DNA of 64,000 bases from Sutcliffiella horikoshii (GCA_001636495.1 KV440964.1:1256666-1320665), one strand, 5' to 3'. Shown: positions 17,775 through 27,292, numbered from the stretch's first letter. Program-made: numbers and translations. The notes: a model not told the origin generated them from the sequence alone.

Positions 17775-19010
17775 ATGAATAATATCCTTTGGGGGTTAAT
17801 GGGGATTGCCGTTATCTTTGTAATCGCATTCCTACTTTCAGAAAACAAAAGAAAGATCAAGGTCCGCACTATTTTAGGCGGTTTAGCAATCCAATTGTTA
17901 TTCGCTTTTATCGTGTTGAAGTGGGAGTTTGGTCGAAGAATGTTCCTTGGTTTGACTGAACTGGTTCAAAATATCATCAACTACGCAAACGAAGGAATTG
18001 GTTTTCTATTCGGACCTGTCCTTGGGAACCCGGGATCGGAAGCTACAGGCTTCGTATTCGCGTTTCACGTATTGACGATTATTATTTTCTTCTCTGCTTT
18101 AATTTCTGTTTTATATTATCTTGGTATCATGCAAATTGTCATCCGATTCCTTGGTGGCGGACTTGCAAAACTTTTAGGGACAAGCAAGACGGAATCCCTA
18201 TCCGCTTCTGCTAACATTTTCGTTGGACAAACAGAAGCGCCGTTAGTCATTCGTCCTTATATTGCAGGCATGACAAAGTCTGAATTGTTTGCCGTTATGA
18301 CAGGTGGACTTGCATCTGTTGCCGGTTCTGTATTGTTTGGTTATGCTGCACTTGGAATTCCGTTGGAGTACCTTTTGGCAGCTAGTTTCATGGCGGCTCC
18401 TGGTGGGTTGATCATGGCAAAAATGCTTATTCCTGAAACGGAAGAGCCGAAAACGGATGCCAATGCTCAAATTGGTGAATCTGAAGAAGACAGAGCGACT
18501 AATGTTATTGACGCTGCAGCTCGTGGTGCTTCTGATGGTTTAAAGCTTGCATTGAACGTTGGTGCGATGCTACTTGCATTTATCGCATTGATCGCGCTTA
18601 TCAATGGTATCCTTGGTGGAGTCGGTGGTTGGTTCGGTGCCGATAACTTCTCTTTAGACTTTGTTCTTGGTTATTTATTCGCGCCTTTGGCGTTTGTAAT
18701 CGGTATCCCTTGGAGTGAAGCAGTAGCGGCTGGTAACTTAATTGGTCAAAAGCTTGTATTGAATGAGTTCGTTGCATACTCTACCTTCTCTGCACAGCTT
18801 GATCTATTCAGTGACAAATCCATTGCGGTCATTTCTTTCGCACTTTGTGGATTCGCAAACCTTTCTTCCTTGGCTATTCTACTTGGTGGACTTGGAAACT
18901 TAGCTCCTAACCGCCGTCCTGATATTGCAAGATTAGGGTTCCGTGCAATCATTGCAGGTACACTTTCCAACCTGTTAAGTGCTGCGATTGCAGGTATGTT
19001 CTTGTTCTAA
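17775..19010 (+). CDS. yutK: NupC-family nucleoside transporter YutK
   Basis: A 411-residue concentrative nucleoside transporter (CNT family) that imports nucleosides with protons or sodium. Family signatures are visible: an N-terminal helix pair, [13 protein letters not shown] near 160, [18 protein letters not shown] and the C-terminal [28 protein letters not shown] (in parts). Start ATG 17775 with GAGGTGA eight bases upstream; 20 extra in-frame codons upstream are not expected in the family. It stands alone and ends in its own terminator. Confidence 0.92.
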   Translation: MNNILWGLMGIAVIFVIAFLLSENKRKIKVRTILGGLAIQLLFAFIVLKWEFGRRMFLGLTELVQNIINYANEGIGFLFGPVLGNPGSEATGFVFAFHVLTIIIFFSALISVLYYLGIMQIVIRFLGGGLAKLLGTSKTESLSASANIFVGQTEAPLVIRPYIAGMTKSELFAVMTGGLASVAGSVLFGYAALGIPLEYLLAASFMAAPGGLIMAKMLIPETEEPKTDANAQIGESEEDRATNVIDAAARGASDGLKLALNVGAMLLAFIALIALINGILGGVGGWFGADNFSLDFVLGYLFAPLAFVIGIPWSEAVAAGNLIGQKLVLNEFVAYSTFSAQLDLFSDKSIAVISFALCGFANLSSLAILLGGLGNLAPNRRPDIARLGFRAIIAGTLSNLLSAAIAGMFLF

Positions 19011-19018
19011 AAAAGAGA

Positions 19019-19057
19019 GATCCACTCGCCTGTATGCCTGGCGGGTGGATTTTTTTG
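19019..19057 (+). terminator. Terminator of yutK
   Basis: ATCCACTCGCC pairs with GGCGGGTGGAT, with one wobble. Seven T follow. Confidence 0.88.
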
Positions 19058-19108
19058 TTGAAAAAGAGATGAAGACATTATCTTTGAGTGGAAAATGTCT
19101 AAGGGAAT

Positions 19109-19332
19109 GAATGAAGACCTTTGAGATCAGATTTCCGTGCAGGAGAGGTCTTCATAAGTGGAATGAAGACCTTTGAGATCAGATTTCCGTGCAGGAGAGG
19201 TCTTCATCAGCTGGATGAAGACCTGAGAAAGCAGATTTCCGAGCGAGAGAGGTCTTCATAAACGGAATGTAGACCTGAGAGAGCATCTTTCCGGGTGAGA
19301 GGGGTCCTCATAAGTTGAATGAAGCCTGAGAC
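19109..19332. repeat. 52-bp tandem repeat array, each unit a hairpin
   Basis: Units start at 19109, 19161, 19213 and 19265 with an exact 52-base period; a partial fifth starts at 19317. Units 1 and 2 are nearly identical. Each opens with ATGAAGACCT and closes with AGGTCTTCAT, a perfect 10-base inverted repeat around a loop containing CAGATTTCC. Unit 4 carries mismatches in both arms. A degenerate similar stretch precedes the array near 19067. It holds no reading frame and lies between yutK and dapF. Confidence 0.92.
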
Positions 19333-19376
19333 CGACAAAAATAGGTACTTACCTTTAAATCCTTCATCAAAAACCA

Positions 19377-19429
19377 GAAAAACCCATGTTATCATGCTTC
19401 ATCAGAAGCAAGCGATACATGGGTTTTTC
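19377..19429. terminator. Long hairpin between the 52-bp array and dapF
   Basis: GAAAAACCCATG pairs with CATGGGTTTTTC, and an inner TGCTTC pairs with GAAGCA. The T-run forms part of the stem. It could terminate transcripts leaving the array on either strand, or act in a dapF leader if the promoter lies upstream. Confidence 0.6.
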
Positions 19430-19515
19430 ATATAAAACGGGGGATATTTCTATTGTGTTCAGACTTTTATGTATTTATACTTGAAGAAATAATTATTTTT
19501 GGAGGAAAAATAAAG

Positions 19516-20370
19516 ATGCGCTCCTTTCTATTCACCAAGATGCACGGACTAGGGAATAACTATATATATGTAAATATGTTTGAGGAAAATTTAAAAGAAG
19601 AAGAACTATCAGGTCTTGCCGTTAAGGTCGCAAACATCCATACAGGCATAGGTTCTGATGGGATGATTCTCATCTGTCCGTCGGAGTTAGCACCAGTAAA
19701 AATGCGGATCTTCAATAACGATGGATCCGAAGGGAAAAACTGTGGGAATGGACTTCGCTGTGTTGCCAAATACGCCTACGAGCTGGGAATCGTTCAAACG
19801 GAAACTTTTAAAATAGAAACGCTATCCGGACTAGTAGAAGCAGAAGTTGAAATAGAAGACGGCAAAGTCTCCTCTGTAACAGTCGATATGGGAGAACCAA
19901 GGCTCTCTACAAAGGAAATACCGATCCTTGTGGAGGAAAAAGAAGCACTAGTGGCGGAACCATTCATAGTGGACAATGAAACTTATGAAATAACCACAGT
20001 ATCTATGGGGAATCCCCATGTCATCTTCTACCTCGATAATATAAAGGATGCTCCTCTGACAACCCTTGGACCATTAGTAGAAAAGGATCCTCGCTTTCCG
20101 GAGGGAGTAAATGTGGAGTTTGTCGAGGTAGTCGCAGAAGATGAGTTGCACTTCCGGGTTTGGGAAAGAGGATCTGGCATCACCCAGGCATGCGGTACCG
20201 GTGCATGTGCGGCAGTGGTGGCGTCTGTCCTAAATAACAAAACGGCCCGGGACAGAGAGACGGTTGTTCACCTTGCAGGGGGAGACCTCTTTATCACGTG
20301 GACGAAAAATGGTTCTGTTAAAATGCGCGGGCCAGCGGAAGTTATCTGTACAGGAACTTTCTACTATTAA
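19516..20370 (+). CDS. dapF: Diaminopimelate epimerase
   Basis: A 284-residue enzyme that interconverts LL- and meso-diaminopimelate in lysine and peptidoglycan synthesis. The two catalytic cysteines lie in [18 protein letters not shown] and [10 protein letters not shown]. The N-terminus [14 protein letters not shown] matches B. subtilis DapF over its full length. Start ATG 19516 with GGAGG ten bases upstream; the longer frame is not supported. A TATACT at 19476-19481 could be its -10, but the -35 (TTGTGT) is poor. No lysine riboswitch is seen. Confidence 0.96.
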   Translation: MRSFLFTKMHGLGNNYIYVNMFEENLKEEELSGLAVKVANIHTGIGSDGMILICPSELAPVKMRIFNNDGSEGKNCGNGLRCVAKYAYELGIVQTETFKIETLSGLVEAEVEIEDGKVSSVTVDMGEPRLSTKEIPILVEEKEALVAEPFIVDNETYEITTVSMGNPHVIFYLDNIKDAPLTTLGPLVEKDPRFPEGVNVEFVEVVAEDELHFRVWERGSGITQACGTGACAAVVASVLNNKTARDRETVVHLAGGDLFITWTKNGSVKMRGPAEVICTGTFYY

Positions 20371-20484
20371 TCACAACAGCTTGTTCCTTTTGCATAGACT
20401 ATAGAAGCAGTAAGTTTGAGCAGACTTCCGATTCGCGATATAATGAAGATAATGAAACTGGAAATACATTGGGAGGTGTAATGG

Positions 20485-20847
20485 ATGAGTGATGTTATTA
20501 CAATTACAGAAGCAGCAGCTTTTCAAATAAAAGATATGATGAAAGAACACGGCAATGAATCCGTCTTTTTACGTGTAGGTGTTAAAGGTGGAGGGTGCAG
20601 CGGTCTTTCTTACGGTATGGGCTTTGAAGAAGAAAAAGGCGAAAAGGACATCGAATTGGAACAGCACGGGATCAAAATCTTAATCGATGCTGAAAGCAAG
20701 CCAATTCTTCAGGATGTGAAAATTGATTTTAAACAGTCCATGATGGGCGGCGGATTTACCATCGACAACCCGAACGCCATCGCTAACTGCGGGTGTGGTT
20801 CTTCCTTTCGCACAGCATCGGAAGCCGGGAAGCCGGAAGAATGTTAA
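20485..20847 (+). CDS. yutM: HesB/IscA-type iron-sulfur carrier YutM
   Basis: A 120-residue A-type Fe-S carrier protein. The three conserved cysteines are C38 (GGGCSGLSY), C102 and C104 (NCGCGSSF), as in IscA/SufA/ErpA. Full length for the family. GGGAGGTG lies upstream; an overlapping ATG four bases earlier is out of frame. The gene is next to dapF as in B. subtilis and ends in its own terminator. Its likely role is maturation of Fe-S proteins such as LipA. Confidence 0.95.
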   Translation: MSDVITITEAAAFQIKDMMKEHGNESVFLRVGVKGGGCSGLSYGMGFEEEKGEKDIELEQHGIKILIDAESKPILQDVKIDFKQSMMGGGFTIDNPNAIANCGCGSSFRTASEAGKPEEC

Positions 20848-20855
20848 TTAAAACC

Positions 20856-20894
20856 AAAAGCTTGGGTAGCCTGACAGGTTATCCAAGTTTTTTT
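20856..20894 (+). terminator. Terminator of yutM
   Basis: CTTGGGTAGCCT pairs with AGGTTATCCAAG, with two wobbles, around GAC. Seven T follow. Confidence 0.88.
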
Positions 20895-20975
20895 GTTTCA
20901 TTTTATTTCCAAAAATATGAAACCAACTACCTCTTACTTGCGTCTATATAGTAGATGAAAAAAGGAGTGGTCACA

Positions 20976-21644
20976 GTGAAAAGGAAAAGAGGCATGGCAA
21001 TTGTTCTATTGTCTGCACTAGGATTTGCAAGTATCGGTGCTTCCTGTCAAGGAGTCGAAACTCAAGCAAGTGAGTCATACCAATTTCATTCAAAAAAACC
21101 TTCCAATCAATATGTCCGGATGACAATCCCAACTAATACATTTCACATAGATAGCAATGAAGTAGAGGAAGTTACGGAGGGAAGTTTTCAAACAGAAGCA
21201 AGTCCAACTGAAGTGGCTGAAGCTCCCCCTGTACCAGTAACAGTGGTCCATAATGATGAAGAGGTTGAACAGCCTGCTGAAACAGTCACTATTGGAGAAT
21301 ATACTTACCATAAAATAGATGACGAGAAATTCACTAGCCACATAGCCATTGCAAAAAAATATGGTGCCAACCTCTATGGGATTCCAGAATCTGACGGGTT
21401 CATGATCTATCATGAGTCAGAAGGTGTTTTACTTTTCATGAGTACGGGGGCTGCAGTGGCAGAACTTGCAAAAGCAGACTTAATAATCGATTACTTTTCC
21501 ACCGAGGATTGGACGGAATATGTCGGGATAGTGGACGGAATCAATCAGGTTTTGGAAACAGGCCAAGAAGTGAGAGTGGACCTTGGCGACTATATAGGGT
21601 ATGTCATCACCCTGGATAATGGAAGAATCGTTGTTTGGTGGTAA
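20976..21644 (+). CDS. Secreted protein of unknown function
   Basis: A 222-residue exported protein not recognised as any named family. The start is GTG at 20976, five bases after AAAGGAGTGG. The N-terminus KRKRG is followed by a hydrophobic stretch to about residue 22 and a cysteine at 24 (IGASCQ); the -3 position is not typical of a lipobox, so either lipoprotein processing or ordinary cleavage is possible. A Pro/Glu-rich linker (about 60-105) leads to a compact C-terminal domain (110-222) ending in GYVITLDNGRIVVWW. No neighbouring gene suggests its job. Confidence 0.75.
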   Translation: MKRKRGMAIVLLSALGFASIGASCQGVETQASESYQFHSKKPSNQYVRMTIPTNTFHIDSNEVEEVTEGSFQTEASPTEVAEAPPVPVTVVHNDEEVEQPAETVTIGEYTYHKIDDEKFTSHIAIAKKYGANLYGIPESDGFMIYHESEGVLLFMSTGAAVAELAKADLIIDYFSTEDWTEYVGIVDGINQVLETGQEVRVDLGDYIGYVITLDNGRIVVWW

Positions 21645-21656
21645 ATATTATAGGAA

Positions 21657-21694
21657 TGGAAAAAAGCACCTTTCCAAAAGAGAGGTGCTTTTCC
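21657..21694. terminator. Bidirectional terminator
   Basis: GGAAAAAAGCACCT pairs with AGGTGCTTTTCC, between the secreted protein gene and the TIMP-like gene. Confidence 0.82.
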
Positions 21695-21703
21695 AATGCT
21701 CAT

Positions 21704-22237
21704 TTATTTTGTGCTTTTCCAACGGTAGAAGAAACATGCGCCAAGTACCACTACTAAACCAAGAGCTCCAATTAAAGCGTTTTGTGTGGAAAAGGAAGTA
21801 GAATCCTTGAATGCCTCTGTTGGCTCAGTACCTTCCCCCAACTCCTTCAAATCCGCCTGTGCCTGTGCAAGCTCCGCTGTTCTAGAGCAAAGGTAGGTCG
21901 TATACTCCCCATCCTCTAGGTGGGCATAGACCAAGTATTCTTTGTCTTTTTCAAAAAAAACACCGCACGCTGCGGAGTCCATGGCAGTGTAAACGACTAC
22001 TTCCTTGCTGGTCACACCTTTCCATGTTTCTGAAACACTTATTTTGACTTCTGTTGTACTGTTGAATTTCTCTTTCACATCTAATACTTTTCCGGAAAAA
22101 ACGGCATCCATTTTGGCCATTTCCTCTTGCGGTGTACCAGGTGGAAGGCAGGAGCACACGTAGCCTGTGGATGAAAAGATCGATAGGGATAAGATAGAGA
22201 GGAGAATAGAAAGAACAGCAATTTTGAAGCGTTTCAT
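21704..22237 (-). CDS. Surface protein with TIMP/netrin (NTR)-like domain and C-terminal membrane anchor
   Basis: A 177-residue exported protein. A signal peptide of about 26 residues ends just before CSCLPPGTPQEEM, the paired-cysteine opening of the NTR fold shared with tissue inhibitors of metalloproteinases. A beta-rich body follows (DAVFSGKVLDVKEKF, VKISVSETWKG, AACGVFFEKDKEYLVYAH, YLCSRTAEL), with four extracytoplasmic cysteines placed for two disulfides. Residues about 150-170 form a transmembrane helix followed by YRWKSTK. GAGGTGA precedes the ATG. Bacterial TIMP-like proteins have no settled function. Confidence 0.78.
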   Translation of the reverse strand: MKRFKIAVLSILLSILSLSIFSSTGYVCSCLPPGTPQEEMAKMDAVFSGKVLDVKEKFNSTTEVKISVSETWKGVTSKEVVVYTAMDSAACGVFFEKDKEYLVYAHLEDGEYTTYLCSRTAELAQAQADLKELGEGTEPTEAFKDSTSFSTQNALIGALGLVVVLGACFFYRWKSTK

Positions 22238-22317
22238 TTAGCTGATCACCTCATTAGTTTTGTAATAGGTTAGACGTTGAGTTGTGAAGGAAAGTTACAG
22301 CGGGAAATGCTCCTAAA

Positions 22318-22354
22318 TAAAAAAACCAACCCCCGTATACACACAAGGGTTGGC
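22318..22354 (-). terminator. Terminator of yumC
   Basis: On the minus strand CCAACCC pairs with GGGTTGG. Seven or more T follow. Confidence 0.85.
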
Positions 22355-22372
22355 TGCACCATCATAAACAAC

Positions 22373-23365
22373 TTAGAATAAACTAGTACTATGAAGCGGT
22401 TGTACTTTTGCTTTTGGATCGATATATGACTTGGCGTTATTTACAGCAGTAGGTGCCTCGCCAAATCCACAAGCGATTAGTTTCACTTTTCCTTCGTAGG
22501 TGCAAATGTCACCAGCAGCGTAAATTCCGGAGATGTTTGTTTCCATTTTGGAATTGACTACGATGGAATTCTTTTCGATTTCAAGTCCCCAATCCTTGAT
22601 AGGACCAAGAGAGGAAACGAAGCCGTAATTGACGATAACATCATCCACATCCAACACTTCACGGTCTTCAGATTTCACTTTCTCAAGGACAACCTGATTG
22701 ATTGCGTTCTCGTCACCGATGAGTTCTGCTGGTACGTATGGCGTTTTGATTTCCACTTTGGAATTCATTAATGTTTCCACACTGTGCTCGTGTGCACGGA
22801 ACTTATCACGACGGTGAACAAGTGTCACTTTTTCTGCAATCGGCTCAAGCATAAGCGCCCAGTCTACCGCAGAATCTCCGCCACCGAATACGACGACTTT
22901 TTTTCCGGCAAATTTGTTCATATCATCAACAAAGTAATGGATGTTCTTGTTCTCATAATCCTTGGCGTTATCAAGCTCAAGACGGCGTGGTTGGAATGCC
23001 CCATTACCTGCTGTGATGATAACTGCTTTGGAATAGTGCGTTTCTTTGTCTGTTACAATTTTGAAGGTACCATCGCCCATTTTTTCAAGCGTTTGTACGG
23101 ATTGCTCAAGCGCAACCGTTGGCTCGAACTTGGCCATCTGTTCCTTTAGGTTGTTGATCAATTCTTGAGCACGGATTTTTGGGAATCCCGCAATATCATA
23201 TATGTACTTTTCAGGGTATAACGCGGATAACTGTCCACCTAATTGTGGTAGACTTTCAATGATTTTGACGCTTGCCTGCCTCATACCTCCGTAGAAAGCA
23301 GTGAATAAGCCTGTAGGGCCACCACCAATGATGGTGATGTCAAATACTTTTTGTTCTTCGCTCAT
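22373..23365 (-). CDS. yumC: Ferredoxin/flavodoxin-NADP+ reductase, thioredoxin-reductase type (YumC)
   Basis: A 330-residue FAD enzyme that passes electrons between NADPH and ferredoxin or flavodoxin. It has the FAD motif [18 protein letters not shown], the NADP motif [16 protein letters not shown] near 158, and the C-terminal [16 protein letters not shown] typical of YumC. The CxxC active site of true thioredoxin reductases is absent, as expected. Collinear with B. subtilis YumC. It is divergent from yumB across a regulated intergenic region. Confidence 0.95.
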   Translation of the reverse strand: MSEEQKVFDITIIGGGPTGLFTAFYGGMRQASVKIIESLPQLGGQLSALYPEKYIYDIAGFPKIRAQELINNLKEQMAKFEPTVALEQSVQTLEKMGDGTFKIVTDKETHYSKAVIITAGNGAFQPRRLELDNAKDYENKNIHYFVDDMNKFAGKKVVVFGGGDSAVDWALMLEPIAEKVTLVHRRDKFRAHEHSVETLMNSKVEIKTPYVPAELIGDENAINQVVLEKVKSEDREVLDVDDVIVNYGFVSSLGPIKDWGLEIEKNSIVVNSKMETNISGIYAAGDICTYEGKVKLIACGFGEAPTAVNNAKSYIDPKAKVQPLHSTSLF

Positions 23366-23553
23366 CTGAATCTATCCCCCTAAACAATTGTTAACTTTCT
23401 TTCTTTATCATAGCATAATTTTCTCACAATTTCTGTTTTCAACCTTGGAAAAAGGGGAACATATACTGAAAATAGATAGAAATTTTGGAATCTTAGTACG
23501 TAATTGCCTATTTTTTCCGAATATTTTAAAGCTTTTTAAACTATGATTTTGTC

Positions 23554-23582
23554 TTGAAAAAAAGACGGAAAAAGAATATGAT
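23554..23582 (+). promoter_or_regulatory. SigA-type promoter of yumB
   Basis: TTGAAA at 23554-23559, a 17-base spacer and TATGAT at 23577-23582. Predicted start near 23589, immediately upstream of two Rex-like palindromes, leaving a leader of about 185 bases. Confidence 0.65.
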
Positions 23583-23602
23583 GTTAGATAGGTTAAGTTT
23601 CT

Positions 23603-23620
23603 TTGTGACAAATTTCGCAC
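23603..23620. promoter_or_regulatory. Rex-box-like palindrome 1
   Basis: TTGTGACAAATTTCGCAC agrees with the Rex consensus TTGTGAAATATTTCACAA at 14 of 18 positions. It lies about 14 bases after the predicted yumB transcription start. Confidence 0.55.
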
Positions 23621-23637
23621 TTTTTTGCCGTTCCTAT

Positions 23638-23655
23638 TCGTGAAGTATTTCACAA
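23638..23655. promoter_or_regulatory. Rex-box-like palindrome 2
   Basis: TCGTGAAGTATTTCACAA agrees with the Rex consensus at 16 of 18 positions. Its centre is 35 bases after that of site 1, so the two could be bound cooperatively by the NADH-sensing repressor Rex. The rest of the 23366-23774 gap is AT-rich and shows nothing else. Confidence 0.68.
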
Positions 23656-23774
23656 TCATTTAATTCTAATAAATTTTATCTTAATAGCGGATAGTAAGAA
23701 TGGGTACAGTGAGATTTGTTTCATGTCTTCATATTTATTTTATAAAAAATTTCATTATAAAAGGTGTGATTCAT

Positions 23775-24992
23775 TTGAAAAAGCCAAGTATAGTAATTCT
23801 AGGTGCAGGTTACGGTGGTCTAGTAACGGCTGTTCGTCTTCAAAAAATGATCGGTGTCAATGAGGCCGATATCACGTTAGTAAACAAAAACGACTATCAT
23901 TATGAGTCTACATGGTTGCATGAAGCGTCTGCAGGTACATTACCGGCTGATCGCACTCGTTACAAAATTTCCGATGTTATTGATCGCAGCAAGATTCACT
24001 TCTTACACGATACGGTAACAGGCATCAACCGGGAAGCGAAAACTGTTGCATTGACTAAAGGCGGAGAAATCTCTTACGACTACCTAGTAGTTGGTCTTGG
24101 TTATGAAGCAGAGACTTTTGGTATCAAGGGCTTGAAGGAGCATGCGTTCACAATTGCAAACTTGAATGTTGCACGTAAAATCCGTGAGCACATCGAGTAC
24201 CAATTCGCTACTTACAACACAGAAGCACACCGTCGTGACGATCGATTAACTATCGTTGTTGGTGGAGCAGGATTCACTGGTATCGAGTTCCTTGGAGAAC
24301 TAGTTAACCGTGTTCCTGAGCTTTGCCAGGAGTTTGATATCCCTAAAGAAAAAGTACGCATCGTGTGTGTAGAGGCAGCACCAACTGTTCTTCCTGGTTT
24401 CGACCCAGAACTAGTGGAATACGCTGTAAACACATTAGAGCGTAAAGGCGTGGAATTCAAGATCGGTACAGCTATCAAAGAAGCAACAGAAGAAGGAATC
24501 ATCGTTGCAAAAGACGAAGAAGTGGAAGAAATCAAAGCTGGCACAGTTGTTTGGGCTGCTGGTATACGTGGAAACCACTTGGTGGAAGATTCCGGATTCG
24601 AAAACTTGCGTGGCCGTGTGAAAGTAGATCCTTACTTGCGCGCTCCTGGACATGAAGATGTATTCATCGTTGGAGACTGTTCTCTAATCATCAACGAAGA
24701 AATCAATCGTCCATATCCTCCAACTGCACAAATCGCGATGCAGCAAGGGGAAGTATGTGCGAAAAACTTGGCAGTATTGGTTCGTGGCCAAGGTGAACTA
24801 CAAACTTTCACTCCAGACTTAAAAGGAACGGTATGTTCTCTAGGGGAAGATGATGCAATCGGCGTAGTATTCGGTCGTAAAATCTGGGGCTCCAAAGCTT
24901 CTTTCATGAAGAAAATGGTTGATAACCGTGCTCTCTACATGATCGGCGGAGCTGGACTTGTCATGAAAAAAGGTAAATTCAACGTATTATAA
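23775..24992 (+). CDS. yumB: Type II NADH dehydrogenase YumB
   Basis: A 405-residue membrane-associated flavoprotein that passes electrons from NADH to menaquinone without pumping protons. Motifs: FAD site [19 protein letters not shown] site [17 protein letters not shown] near 158, FAD contact [10 protein letters not shown] near 295, and the quinone-site motif [12 protein letters not shown]. The C-terminal amphipathic region should bind the membrane. The start is TTG at 23775 with GGTGTG upstream, giving [10 protein letters not shown]. Two Rex-type sites in the leader point to control by the NADH/NAD+ ratio. Confidence 0.93.
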   Translation: MKKPSIVILGAGYGGLVTAVRLQKMIGVNEADITLVNKNDYHYESTWLHEASAGTLPADRTRYKISDVIDRSKIHFLHDTVTGINREAKTVALTKGGEISYDYLVVGLGYEAETFGIKGLKEHAFTIANLNVARKIREHIEYQFATYNTEAHRRDDRLTIVVGGAGFTGIEFLGELVNRVPELCQEFDIPKEKVRIVCVEAAPTVLPGFDPELVEYAVNTLERKGVEFKIGTAIKEATEEGIIVAKDEEVEEIKAGTVVWAAGIRGNHLVEDSGFENLRGRVKVDPYLRAPGHEDVFIVGDCSLIINEEINRPYPPTAQIAMQQGEVCAKNLAVLVRGQGELQTFTPDLKGTVCSLGEDDAIGVVFGRKIWGSKASFMKKMVDNRALYMIGGAGLVMKKGKFNVL

Positions 24993-25002
24993 GAACTGTT
25001 CC

Positions 25003-25044
25003 GGAAAAGCTGCACTTTCAATAAAGTGTAGCTTTTCTTTTACC
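25003..25044 (+). terminator. Terminator of yumB
   Basis: GAAAAGCTGCACTTT pairs with AAAGTGTAGCTTTTC around CAAT. A T-rich tail follows. Confidence 0.85.
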
Positions 25045-25090
25045 CTTTTTTCTTGATAACATAATGGAAGAACGAAAAGGGGATGGTTAT

Positions 25091-25570
25091 ATGGGTAAAC
25101 GAGAAAATGTCTGGCTAGCGGTTGCTGGAATTGTTGTAACAGATGACGGCAGATGGCTTGTTGTAAAAAAACGTTACGGTGGATTGAAAGGAAAATGGTC
25201 CTTTCCTGCTGGGTTTGTGGATGCAAATGAAACGGTGGATGAGGCGGTAAAACGCGAGGTGTTAGAAGAAACAGGGATAAACGTAAAGGTGGATGGACTG
25301 GTGGGAATTAGATCTGGTGTTATCAAGGAGAAAATCAGCGACAACATGCTCCTATTTTTATGCACCCCTCTACATACAGATGTGGTCTATCAGGAGAGTG
25401 AACTGTCAGATGCCGCGTTTAAAACACTGGAGGAATTGGAAAATGATCCAGCCTCATCTCTACTCATCCACTATTGTGCCAAGCTTTCAAACCTATCTGT
25501 ATTAAAAGAAACAAACGATATGGATCCGGGGCAGATTTTCAACTATAGCTCATACAAGTTATTTTTCTAA
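25091..25570 (+). CDS. NUDIX hydrolase
   Basis: A 159-residue Nudix-family pyrophosphohydrolase. The Nudix box GFVDANETVDEAVKREVLEE with TGI completes GX5EX7REUXEEXGU at about 41-63. The start is ATG 25091 after AAAGGGGATGG. A hydrophilic helical C-terminus follows the fold. The substrate (nucleotide sugar, NADH, oxidised nucleotide) cannot be told from sequence. No terminator follows closely; it may read into yuiA. Confidence 0.85.
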   Translation: MGKRENVWLAVAGIVVTDDGRWLVVKKRYGGLKGKWSFPAGFVDANETVDEAVKREVLEETGINVKVDGLVGIRSGVIKEKISDNMLLFLCTPLHTDVVYQESELSDAAFKTLEELENDPASSLLIHYCAKLSNLSVLKETNDMDPGQIFNYSSYKLFF

Positions 25571-25745
25571 TAATTCTGTAAATTTAAGAAAAAGAAAGAA
25601 ATAAATAGGTTGGATAAGATGTATTCGCTTACATCGTGTTTTTCAGCCGATTTCGTCCCTTTCCTTTTACCTTAAAAGGATGATATATTATCAGAAAATT
25701 AAATTAAATTTCTGTTTTGAGAAAAATCATCTGGAGGGATAAGGA

Positions 25746-25868
25746 ATGAAAAATCAACTGCAAACAGAGAAGAAGGATTGCCCATATTGCTCAGGTAAAG
25801 GATATTTTCAACTTTTGCTAGGCGGATCAGAAACTTGTTCCTGCTGTGGAGGAAGCGGAAGAAAATAA
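25746..25868 (+). CDS. yuiA: Small zinc-finger-like protein YuiA
   Basis: A 40-residue protein with CPYCSGKGYFQLLLGG followed by TCSCCGGSGRK. Two cysteine pairs with CxxCxGxG spacing resemble one DnaJ-type zinc repeat, so it should bind one zinc ion. It matches B. subtilis YuiA in size, motif and position before yuiB. Start at 25746 with GGAGGG upstream. Function unknown. Confidence 0.85.
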   Translation: MKNQLQTEKKDCPYCSGKGYFQLLLGGSETCSCCGGSGRK

Positions 25869-25886
25869 TTAGTACATGTGGTATTT

Positions 25887-25953
25887 ACACAATCGCGCTA
25901 GTTCTATGATAGGTCAATTATGACGTATTTAGGACAATTGCGATTGTGTTTTT
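25887..25953 (+). terminator. Terminator of yuiA with a long loop
   Basis: ACACAATCGC pairs perfectly with GCGATTGTGT across about 44 bases. Five T follow. Confidence 0.75.
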
Positions 25954-26032
25954 GTTTGTGTCCGAAAAGTAATTGACTCATATCACCGCTTTCAGTACAC
26001 TAAGAAAAGATGTGTAATGGAGGTGCTTGGTA

Positions 26033-26356
26033 TTGAACATACCAATTTTACTTATATCTGTCGTCTTGTTTTTTGTGCTTTTTTTCGGAATTGGATTCCT
26101 TTTAAATATGTTATTGCGCATGTCCTGGATTATGGCCATCATCTATCCATTGGTTTGTGTGTGGATTATCGCACAGGATGATGTAAAGCTGATCGATTAT
26201 TTCAGACAGCCTGGTACCGCTTTTTCAGCGCTTGGATCAGAGATTGCTTCCTTGCAGGTGGCGGATATCACCATTTTGGTCAGTGGCTTTATTGGCGCGC
26301 TCTGTTCAGGTATTGTCATTAGACTGCTTCGTAAAAATGGATATCAAATGTTTTAA
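26033..26356 (+). CDS. yuiB: YuiB-like membrane protein
   Basis: A 107-residue protein with three predicted helices (about 3-23, 27-48 and 78-97). The blocks FFVLFFGIGFLLNMLLRMSWIMA and SGFIGALCSGIVIRLLRKNGYQMF (cited in part) match YuiB. The start is TTG at 26033, seven bases after GGAGGTG; an earlier TTG at 26027 is too close to that site. Function unknown. Confidence 0.82.
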   Translation: MNIPILLISVVLFFVLFFGIGFLLNMLLRMSWIMAIIYPLVCVWIIAQDDVKLIDYFRQPGTAFSALGSEIASLQVADITILVSGFIGALCSGIVIRLLRKNGYQMF

Positions 26357-26370
26357 ATGTTTTAATTTTG

Positions 26371-26404
26371 AAAAAGAATCGGTTTATAACCGGTTCTTTT
26401 TTTT
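26371..26404 (+). terminator. Terminator of yuiB
   Basis: AAGAATCGGTT pairs with AACCGGTTCTT around TAT. Eight T follow. Confidence 0.88.
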
Positions 26405-26527
26405 ACGAAAAAGCCTGTGAAATAGAGCTTTGTCGGCTGTGGGTAGATTTGAGCATTACGCTAATCTCACAAAATAGGAATACTTTTTCTGAAAAGAGGG
26501 AAGGAATATCTTGTGAGAGGAGTGTGA

Positions 26528-27241
26528 GTGTATCACATGAAAACGGCGAAAATGATATGCCGAAGGTCGGTTATGGCGGTACTTTTTGTACTAGCTTTGT
26601 CTGTAACCTTCCAATCCATATCAGGAGTTCAAGCTTCAACCATTCACGAGTGGCTAAAAGAGAATAATATATATGCCACTAATGGGCAAGAAACGAATGA
26701 GGATAGTCTTTTTGAAAAAGTTGGGCTGAACTTTAAACAACTGAATTTTTTATCAGCAACGCCTACACGTGTTTCTGCTGAGGAGGCCATAGAAAGGCCA
26801 TTAACACTAGAGGAACTGGATTGGAATCAATATCCTACACATACGGTACATGCAACAGGCTATACGGCCGGTTATGAATCTACAGGAAAGAATCCTGGAG
26901 ATCCAAGCTATGGAATTACATACTCAGGACTTAAAGTCAAAAGGGATCTATATTCCACCATTGCGGCAGATATCACTGTCTTTCCGATAGGTACCATTCT
27001 TTTTATACCCGGCTATGGCTATGGGGTGGTGGCTGACATTGGGGGAGCAATCAAAGGGAACAAGATAGACCTCTATTACGATACGGTAGATGACGTTTTT
27101 AATGATTGGGGCAAGCAGACCATCGATGTTTATGTTATCAAAAAAGGCGATGGCACATTGACTGAGGAAGAATTAACACAATTGAACGAAGAAGAAAGCA
27201 TGCAGGTGTTCCGTCAGCAATTTAGAGGGAACGAGGAGTAG
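26528..27241 (+). CDS. yuiC: YuiC-like 3D-domain muralytic protein
   Basis: A 237-residue exported protein. A signal peptide or N-terminal anchor covers about 10-35. The C-terminal 3D domain (about 105-215) includes [47 protein letters not shown] and the aspartate motif [19 protein letters not shown]. subtilis YuiC is a stationary-phase survival (Sps) protein whose structure resembles the MltA lytic transglycosylase. The start is GTG at 26528, five bases after AGGAG; an ATG at 26537 is an alternative. Confidence 0.88.
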   Translation: MYHMKTAKMICRRSVMAVLFVLALSVTFQSISGVQASTIHEWLKENNIYATNGQETNEDSLFEKVGLNFKQLNFLSATPTRVSAEEAIERPLTLEELDWNQYPTHTVHATGYTAGYESTGKNPGDPSYGITYSGLKVKRDLYSTIAADITVFPIGTILFIPGYGYGVVADIGGAIKGNKIDLYYDTVDDVFNDWGKQTIDVYVIKKGDGTLTEEELTQLNEEESMQVFRQQFRGNEE

Positions 27242-27246
27242 CATGT

Positions 27247-27292
27247 GAAAAGCCGTACCTTTCAGGGAGAAGCCTAAAGGGTACGGCTTTTT
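27247..27292. terminator. Terminator between yuiC and the cobalamin-binding protein gene
   Basis: AAAGCCGTACCTTT pairs with AAAGGGTACGGCTTT. Two-sided. Confidence 0.87.

Noticed and set aside
19109-19332. CRISPR-like array of 52-bp repeats
   Set aside because: The units are contiguous with no variable spacers of constant length, and no cas genes are present.
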